From contig CANPYU010000006.1 of NCBI GenBank assembly GCA_947588665.1, positions 1 to 18,652 on the forward strand: a stretch of DNA of 18,652 nt, written 5' to 3'. Below, piece after piece: positions 15,321-18,652 of the stretch; the stretch's first letter is position 1; each line of letters starts with the position of its first letter. The notes beneath the pieces are model-generated. The model did not search any database, was not told where the DNA came from, and saw nothing but the letters and a program-made list of their open reading frames with translations. Source of the stretch: an uncultured Bacilli bacterium (lineage in GTDB: Bacteria; Bacillota_I; Bacilli_A; RF39; UBA660). A program made the translations under genes and the position numbers.

Positions 15321-16252
15321 TTTTCTTTAAAAGTGGCAATAATTTTATCATTAACTTTAAAAATGACATTTTCAATATTAAAAGTATCTTTTAGAGAAAG
15401 GGCTATGGAATATTTGACTTCTTCTTTAATGTTTTCTTCAGGTAAATCAAAGATTTCGTTATTAAAACTTAAAGAAATTTGATTTTCTAAAGTTTCATAA
15501 TTTAGAAGTTCAACACTGGAGGTAAGATAGCTTATTAAGTTAGTCTCATATATGGGGCTACTTTTTAATTCTTCAATTATAATTTCTATTTTATTATTAT
15601 TTTTATTATCTATTTTAGTGATGGGAATATAATAAGTTAAATCATCTTCTTTACCAACATAATAAATGGTAGTTTTAGTAGAATCTTTAATACTTTTAAG
15701 ATCATATACTTTATTTATACCAAAATTACGATTTAACGTGTTAGGTAATTTAATTTTACTTTTAGGTAATATTTCTAATTTTTCTTCTTCAATAAAAATC
15801 ATTATTTCTTTGACTTCTTTTAATTCAGTTAAAGTATAAATTAAAGATTCAATTAATTTTTCTTCCATATCTTTAGAAACGTTTAAAAAATCTTGAGAAA
15901 AACTTATTTTTAAAAGTCCTTTATCTAAAGATAAATTTAAGATGCGAGTATTTTTAGGAATTATTTCTTTAAAGTTTTGGGGAACAGTTTCTTTTTTTGG
16001 ATTATCAATTGTTAAAGCAGCGATTAATTCTTTTATTTTGGATATAGTGTCATTTTCACTTGATACCATAGTTGTTCTAATAATGTAATTATCTTTATTT
16101 AATAAATAGATTGGGGTGGTATTTACAGTGATATAGTTAGTAGAACTTTTAAGATATTCTTCTTTATTACTTGGAAAAAAGTAGAGAATAGAAAGGATTA
16201 ATAAAGCAAGAGTATAAACCATGATTCTTCTTTTTAAGCATCTTTTAAGCAT
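15317..16252 (-). CDS. gerM: GerM-like spore protein with two GerMN domains
   Basis: Start set at ATG 16252, because AGGTGAAG lies 5 bases ahead; a GTG at 16261 would fall inside that ribosome binding site. The 311-residue product has a basic N-terminus and one membrane segment (about 8-26), then two GerMN-type repeats. The first holds IPKNTRILNLSLDKGLLKIS and FSQDFLN, a helix and TLTELKEVKEIMIFIEE. The second repeats the layout with SSVELLNYETLENQISLSFN, YSIALSLKDTF and VIFKVND. GerM in Bacillus is a mother-cell protein needed for stable SpoIIIA-SpoIIQ assembly and normal germination. The strong gerE neighbour and the order gerE-gerM support the call. Confidence 0.88.
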   Translation of the reverse strand: MLKRCLKRRIMVYTLALLILSILYFFPSNKEEYLKSSTNYITVNTTPIYLLNKDNYIIRTTMVSSENDTISKIKELIAALTIDNPKKETVPQNFKEIIPKNTRILNLSLDKGLLKISFSQDFLNVSKDMEEKLIESLIYTLTELKEVKEIMIFIEEEKLEILPKSKIKLPNTLNRNFGINKVYDLKSIKDSTKTTIYYVGKEDDLTYYIPITKIDNKNNNKIEIIIEELKSSPIYETNLISYLTSSVELLNYETLENQISLSFNNEIFDLPEENIKEEVKYSIALSLKDTFNIENVIFKVNDKIIATFKEN

Positions 16253-16268
16253 AATCTTCACCTATTAA

Positions 16269-16296
16269 TATATATGTTAAATTTAAGCTTAATATT
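16269..16296 (-). promoter_or_regulatory. Sigma-E-like promoter of gerM
   Basis: Read on the minus strand, AATATT (16296-16291) is followed after 14 bases by CATATATA (16276-16269). This resembles the sigma-E mother-cell consensus (MATATT, about 14 bases, CATACANT), with CATA and the spacing intact but not all of the -10. The AT-rich background makes chance matches possible. Confidence 0.45.
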
Positions 16297-16297
16297 T

Positions 16298-16321
16298 AAA
16301 AAATCTCCGGTTAAGGAGATT
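16298..16321 (-). terminator. Intrinsic terminator after gerE
   Basis: On the minus strand AATCTCC and GGAGATT form a 7-bp stem over a TTAACC loop, followed by TTTT. It begins 3 bases after the gerE stop and separates gerE from gerM, so each has its own transcript end. Confidence 0.85.
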
Positions 16322-16324
16322 AAA

Positions 16325-16531
16325 TTATAAAGTTATTTCGCCTAATTTAAGTAATTCAACAACTGCTCCAGCTCGTCCTTTAACTTCTAGTTTTTGCATA
16401 GCGTTGGAGATATGATTACGAACGGTTTTTTCACTTATTTTTAATGAAGTAGCTATTTCTTTAGTTGATTTATTCTTTACTAATAAATTAAATATTTCTT
16501 GCTCTCTTTTAGTCAAAATACTTCTTTTCAT
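16325..16531 (-). CDS. gerE: GerE, LuxR-type sporulation transcription factor
   Basis: A 68-residue protein that is one LuxR/GerE helix-turn-helix and nothing else, the same layout as Bacillus GerE (74 residues). The segments LTKREQEIFNLL (6-17), STKEIA (22-27), ISEKTVRNHISNAMQKL (32-48) and VKGRAGAVVELLKLGE (50-65) match GerE almost residue for residue as I remember it. GerE is the last regulator of the mother-cell line, turning late sigma-K spore-coat genes on or off. The ATG follows GAAAGGAAGG. A sigma-K-like promoter precedes it and a terminator follows it. A different LuxR-family protein is unlikely given the length and identity. Confidence 0.95.
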   Translation of the reverse strand: MKRSILTKREQEIFNLLVKNKSTKEIATSLKISEKTVRNHISNAMQKLEVKGRAGAVVELLKLGEITL

Positions 16532-16567
16532 ATATACCTTCCTTTCACATTTATGATGTATCTAGTG

Positions 16568-16595
16568 TATTTTATGAAAGAAAGGTTAATTTGGT
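16568..16595 (-). promoter_or_regulatory. Sigma-K-like promoter of gerE
   Basis: On the minus strand AC (16595-16594) is followed after 17 bases by CATAAAATA (16576-16568), matching the sigma-K pattern AC, 16-17 bases, CATANNNTA. Bacillus gerE is known to be sigma-K dependent. No comparable sigma-A pair is visible in the 76-base gap. Confidence 0.5.
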
Positions 16596-16607
16596 TAAAT
16601 AAAGGGC

Positions 16608-17102
16608 CTAATTATCAAATTTAACAGTAATATATTTATCTTCGTTATATAATTTACTAATACTTCTAATAATATTATTAGCTAGTTTGACATCATGAGT
16701 TTTAGAAGCAACAGTTACTTTAATCGTGTTTTTATCAATATTAACATAAGAATCTAATTTATATTCATCTTTAATTAATTTTTCAATTGTTTCTTTAGCA
16801 CTTTCATTTTTATTAATATTTTGAAGTTCTTCATATGCATTATTTTTTTCTTCTAATGTTGCTGTATCATCAAGTAATATTTGCTCTAATTCTTCAATTT
16901 TGGCTACCATTTGTTCTTCACCGGCAACTTTTAGAGCAATGATGGTATCATTTTCAGATATTACTACTTCAGTACTTTCATTATTATTTTTAGATACTTC
17001 TAAAGTGGATAAGGCATCATCGGTCATAGTTAAATAATAAATACTTAAAACCATTATAATGGAAAAGAGGGTTATAAACCATAAATTTTGTTTATTAATC
17101 AT
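16608..17102 (-). CDS. SpoIIIAH-like protein
   Basis: A 164-residue protein with one membrane segment (about 7-25, KQNLWFITLFSIIMVLSIYY) and an extracytoplasmic part. Acidic linker residues 30-60 and a helical region 62-108 precede a C-terminal alpha/beta domain with ETIEKLIKDEYKLDSYVNID, IKVTVASK and a final VKFDN. This is the SpoIIIAH pattern: a bitopic protein whose ring-building domain meets SpoIIQ across the spore septum. It is shorter than Bacillus SpoIIIAH (about 218 residues) and stands alone, without the other spoIIIA genes. A GAAAGGATC ribosome binding site precedes ATG. A generic membrane protein is the alternative, but neighbours gerE and gerM favour the call. Confidence 0.82.
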   Translation of the reverse strand: MINKQNLWFITLFSIIMVLSIYYLTMTDDALSTLEVSKNNNESTEVVISENDTIIALKVAGEEQMVAKIEELEQILLDDTATLEEKNNAYEELQNINKNESAKETIEKLIKDEYKLDSYVNIDKNTIKVTVASKTHDVKLANNIIRSISKLYNEDKYITVKFDN

Positions 17103-17116
17103 AATTTAGATCCTTT

Positions 17117-17150
17117 CTTATTTCTAATAGATTATATGTTAGATAATAAG
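17117..17150. repeat. Imperfect inverted repeat around the spoIIIAH-like -10
   Basis: CTTATT-T-CTAA (17117-17127) faces TTAG-AT-AATAAG (17139-17150), with the possible -10 (17131-17138) in the loop between them. It could be a protein binding site over the promoter. Confidence 0.5.
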
Positions 17151-17157
17151 AAATATG
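17131..17157 (-). promoter_or_regulatory. Sigma-E-like promoter of the spoIIIAH-like gene
   Basis: On the minus strand CATATT (17157-17152) is followed after 13 bases by CATATAAT (17138-17131), one base off the sigma-E -10 CATACAAT. The spacing is about one base short of the usual. The same bases contain TATAAT, so a sigma-A promoter with a poorly spaced TTAACA is the alternative. Confidence 0.45.
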
Positions 17158-17186
17158 TTAAAAGAGTAGTTTATTTAAAAAAAGTT

Positions 17187-17195
17187 TGTTATAAT
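17187..17195 (+). promoter_or_regulatory. Extended -10 promoter of the PF06541 gene
   Basis: TGTTATAAT combines an extended TG and a perfect TATAAT (17190-17195) 18 bases before the start codon. The -35 position (17167-17172) is a poor match, which extended -10 promoters tolerate. Confidence 0.6.
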
Positions 17196-17212
17196 TAAAG
17201 TGAGGTTAAGTT

Positions 17213-17983
17213 ATGAAAGATATTTTAATGTATGGTTTTTTGATATTTATTATATGTTCTTTTGTAGGATATTTTATTGAAGTTTTTTGGATTTATTTAG
17301 GTTCAAAAAAATTAGTTAATAGAGGTTTTTTATGTGGACCTGTTATTCCAATTTATGGATTTGGAGCTTTACTTATTTTAATATGTCTTTTAAGATATTA
17401 TAATGATCCTGTAGTAGTATTTGTTTTTGGGGTCATTATTACAAGTGCTTTAGAATATTTTACTTCATTTATTTTAGAAAAAATTTTTCATAATAAATGG
17501 TGGGATTATAGTAATAAACCATATAATTTAAATGGGAGGATATGTCTTAGAAATTCTTTTGCTTTTGGAGTTTTGGCTTTAGCTATTGTATATTTAGTTA
17601 TGCCTATATTAGGAATATTATTTAGTTCTTTTAGTGTTAAGTTTTGGACGATAGTAGCAATTATTACATTTATATTATTTGTTTTAGATGTAATATATTC
17701 AACTATTGTTGCTTATAATCTTCGCAATAGAATTATTATTGTGGAAGAACTTAAAAATGAAAAAATAGCAATTATTCCAGTTATATTTGAAAAGAAATTA
17801 AAAGAATCTATTGAGGGATTTAAAACTTTTCCTAATAGATTACTTAAAGCTTTTCCAGATTTAGAAAGACAATATCATAATTCTTTTGAAATTATGAAAA
17901 AATATAAAGATCAATTAAAAAAAATTAAAAAAGATATGAAAAAGAAAAATAATAAAAATAAGAATAAGAATAAGAAAAAATAG
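17213..17983 (+). CDS. PF06541-family membrane protein (putative ABC-transporter type IV)
   Basis: A 256-residue protein with about five membrane segments in the first 165 residues. Family hallmarks are VGYFIEVFWI (18-27), NRGFLCGPVIPIYGFGAL (36-53), SALEYFTSFILEKIF (78-92), WWDYS (96-100) and NLNGRICL (105-112). The name of the family as an ABC permease is historical, as no ATPase partner is linked and transport has not been shown. The last 30 residues are a Lys/Asn run built from AATAAG-like codons, probably a cytoplasmic tail. GTGAGG lies ahead of ATG. It is transcribed divergently from the spoIIIAH-like gene and ends at a bidirectional terminator. Confidence 0.88.
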   Translation: MKDILMYGFLIFIICSFVGYFIEVFWIYLGSKKLVNRGFLCGPVIPIYGFGALLILICLLRYYNDPVVVFVFGVIITSALEYFTSFILEKIFHNKWWDYSNKPYNLNGRICLRNSFAFGVLALAIVYLVMPILGILFSSFSVKFWTIVAIITFILFVLDVIYSTIVAYNLRNRIIIVEELKNEKIAIIPVIFEKKLKESIEGFKTFPNRLLKAFPDLERQYHNSFEIMKKYKDQLKKIKKDMKKKNNKNKNKNKKK

Positions 17984-18002
17984 CATCTCAAGGATGCTTT
18001 TT
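17982..18002. terminator. Bidirectional terminator between convergent genes
   Basis: AGCATC and GATGCT form a 6-bp stem with a TCAAG loop. TTTTT follows on the + strand and the A run before it gives T's on the minus strand, so it can end both the PF06541 gene and the XRE gene. Confidence 0.85.
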
Positions 18003-18482
18003 CTATTTATTGTTAATCTTTTTTAAAGGATTATAATCTATTCTACCTAAAAGATAATCTGCAGATATGTTAAATTTAGTGCATAAATCATATAAAAAAG
18101 GGGTAGCAATAGGAAATTTGCCTTTTTCATAATTGGCAATTACTGGTTGAACTGTTTGTAAAATATTTGCTAAATTAGTTTGAGTTAATTTATTACTTTT
18201 TCTTAGTTCTTTTAATCTTTTTTTGGTTAATTCAAGGTTTGTTTCTGTTTTACTATTTTTATAGTTAGGTATATCTGATAAACATAAGATATAGTCTATA
18301 GAAACATTAAAAAAATTTGCTAAATTATTTAAATGTTTTGAAGGTAGAATATCATATTGCTGTTCATATTGATTGTAAGCACTTCTTTTAAGTCCTAAAA
18401 ATTTGGCAACTTCTCTTTGGCTTATTTTCTTTTTAATGTTGCTATATTCTCTTAATTCTTTTAATCTTTCTCCATAATTCAT
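18003..18482 (-). CDS. Tandem XRE-type helix-turn-helix regulator
   Basis: Start placed at ATG 18482, with GGTGAT nine bases upstream; the GTG at 18494 is part of that site. The 159-residue product carries two XRE/HTH_3 domains in a row. The first covers about 5-66 (ISQREVAKFLG, then LKRSAYNQYEQQ, ending SIDYILCLSD). The second covers about 88-146 (LTQTNLANILQ, then VQPVIANYEKGKFPIATPFLYDLC, ending SADYLLGRID). No ligand or protease domain is present. Two DNA-reading heads in one chain would suit a two-part operator. It diverges from a consensus promoter whose spacer holds an inverted repeat, so autoregulation or repression of the unseen right-hand gene is a reasonable inference. Confidence 0.9.
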   Translation of the reverse strand: MNYGERLKELREYSNIKKKISQREVAKFLGLKRSAYNQYEQQYDILPSKHLNNLANFFNVSIDYILCLSDIPNYKNSKTETNLELTKKRLKELRKSNKLTQTNLANILQTVQPVIANYEKGKFPIATPFLYDLCTKFNISADYLLGRIDYNPLKKINNK

Positions 18483-18558
18483 TTTTATTATCACCGTTAC
18501 AATTTTCTCACGTACCTATATTTTGTATTTGCTTTTGACAGAAACTACTATAATTTTC

Positions 18559-18587
18559 TTGACAATTTATATTATCAATAATATAAT
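18559..18587 (+). promoter_or_regulatory. Consensus sigma-A promoter pointing out of the window
   Basis: A perfect TTGACA (18559-18564) and a perfect TATAAT (18582-18587) are 17 bases apart. Another TTGACA lies at 18535-18540 without a well-spaced -10. The transcript would start near 18594 and enter a gene beyond 18652. Confidence 0.88.
18567..18586. promoter_or_regulatory. Inverted repeat inside the right-edge promoter (candidate operator)
   Basis: TTATATTAT (18567-18575) and ATAATATAA (18578-18586) are exact inverted copies with CA between. The repeat covers the promoter spacer and five bases of the -10, where a bound repressor would block polymerase. Confidence 0.6.
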
Positions 18588-18604
18588 TTTAGTATAAAGA
18601 GTGG

Positions 18605-18624
18605 ATTTCTAATATATTAGAAAT
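18605..18624. repeat. 20-bp perfect palindrome in the leader of the right-edge transcript
   Basis: ATTTCTAATATATTAGAAAT is fully self-complementary and starts about 10 bases after the predicted transcription start. It may be a second operator or a leader hairpin. Confidence 0.65.
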
Positions 18625-18652
18625 TGTAATTATATTGGAGAATAGTAAAGGT

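Noticed and set aside
17941..17980. AATAAG-like short repeats as a regulatory repeat
   Set aside because: They encode the Lys/Asn tail of the PF06541 protein and are simple AT-rich codon repetition.
18535..18554. Second + strand promoter from TTGACA (18535) and TATAAT (18549)
   Set aside because: The spacing is only 8 bases, too short for sigma-A.

Overview
The window reads as chromosomal DNA from a very AT-rich, low-G+C Bacillota, most likely class Bacilli on the Erysipelotrichia/RF39-like side. Signs are the A/T-dominated codon use (AGA for Arg, TTA for Leu), GGAGG/GGTGAT ribosome binding sites, sigma-A promoters close to TTGACA-17-TATAAT, a T-box leader in front of serS, and a cluster of spore-former genes. 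TGA is a normal stop codon (rimM, the 4774 gene), so this is not a Mycoplasma-type code. Taxonomy is inferred from these features only.

Left part (1-6145): the 3' end of an unrecognised gene overlaps a XerC/XerD-type tyrosine recombinase. A membrane-anchored protein of unknown function follows. Next comes a block that recalls the Bacillus tgt-yrbF-yrzE-yrbG neighbourhood: tgt, a small pilin-like gene where yrbF/yajC would be expected, a TIGR04086/YrzE-like membrane protein on the opposite strand, and a DUF421 (YrbG/YetF-type) membrane protein. Two unknown cytoplasmic proteins that look like distant paralogues then follow, each with its own promoter.

Middle (6146-10610): a T-box leader with a Ser (UCU) specifier and an intrinsic terminator controls serS, whose product has unusual motif 2/motif 3 sequences. 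After it come small membrane-anchored proteins, including a DUF1287 (YijF-like) predicted cysteine-hydrolase-fold protein with a calcium-loop motif. A 38-nt interrupted palindrome lies between serS and this group.

RNA-processing operon (10630-14383): from a consensus promoter, seven tightly spaced genes encode DUF4186, a YgjP/SprT-like metallopeptidase, a SpoU (TrmH/RlmB) methyltransferase, an unknown protein, RimM, TrmD and an unknown protein. It is followed by tRNA-Arg(UCU) with its own promoter and a cyclophilin-type lipoprotein isomerase.

Right part (15317-18652): three minus-strand genes, a SpoIIIAH-like protein, GerE and GerM, form a sporulation mother-cell cluster. Their upstream regions resemble sigma-E and sigma-K promoters rather than ordinary sigma-A ones. 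A PF06541-family membrane protein and a tandem-XRE repressor-like protein end the window. Upstream of the repressor is a consensus promoter pointing out of the window, with one inverted repeat across its spacer and -10 and a second palindrome just after the predicted start of transcription. This looks like an autoregulated switch in front of an unseen gene.

No insertion sequence, CRISPR array, rRNA or prophage structural gene is visible. The most interesting signals are the sporulation cluster with its promoters and the palindrome-decorated promoter at the right edge.
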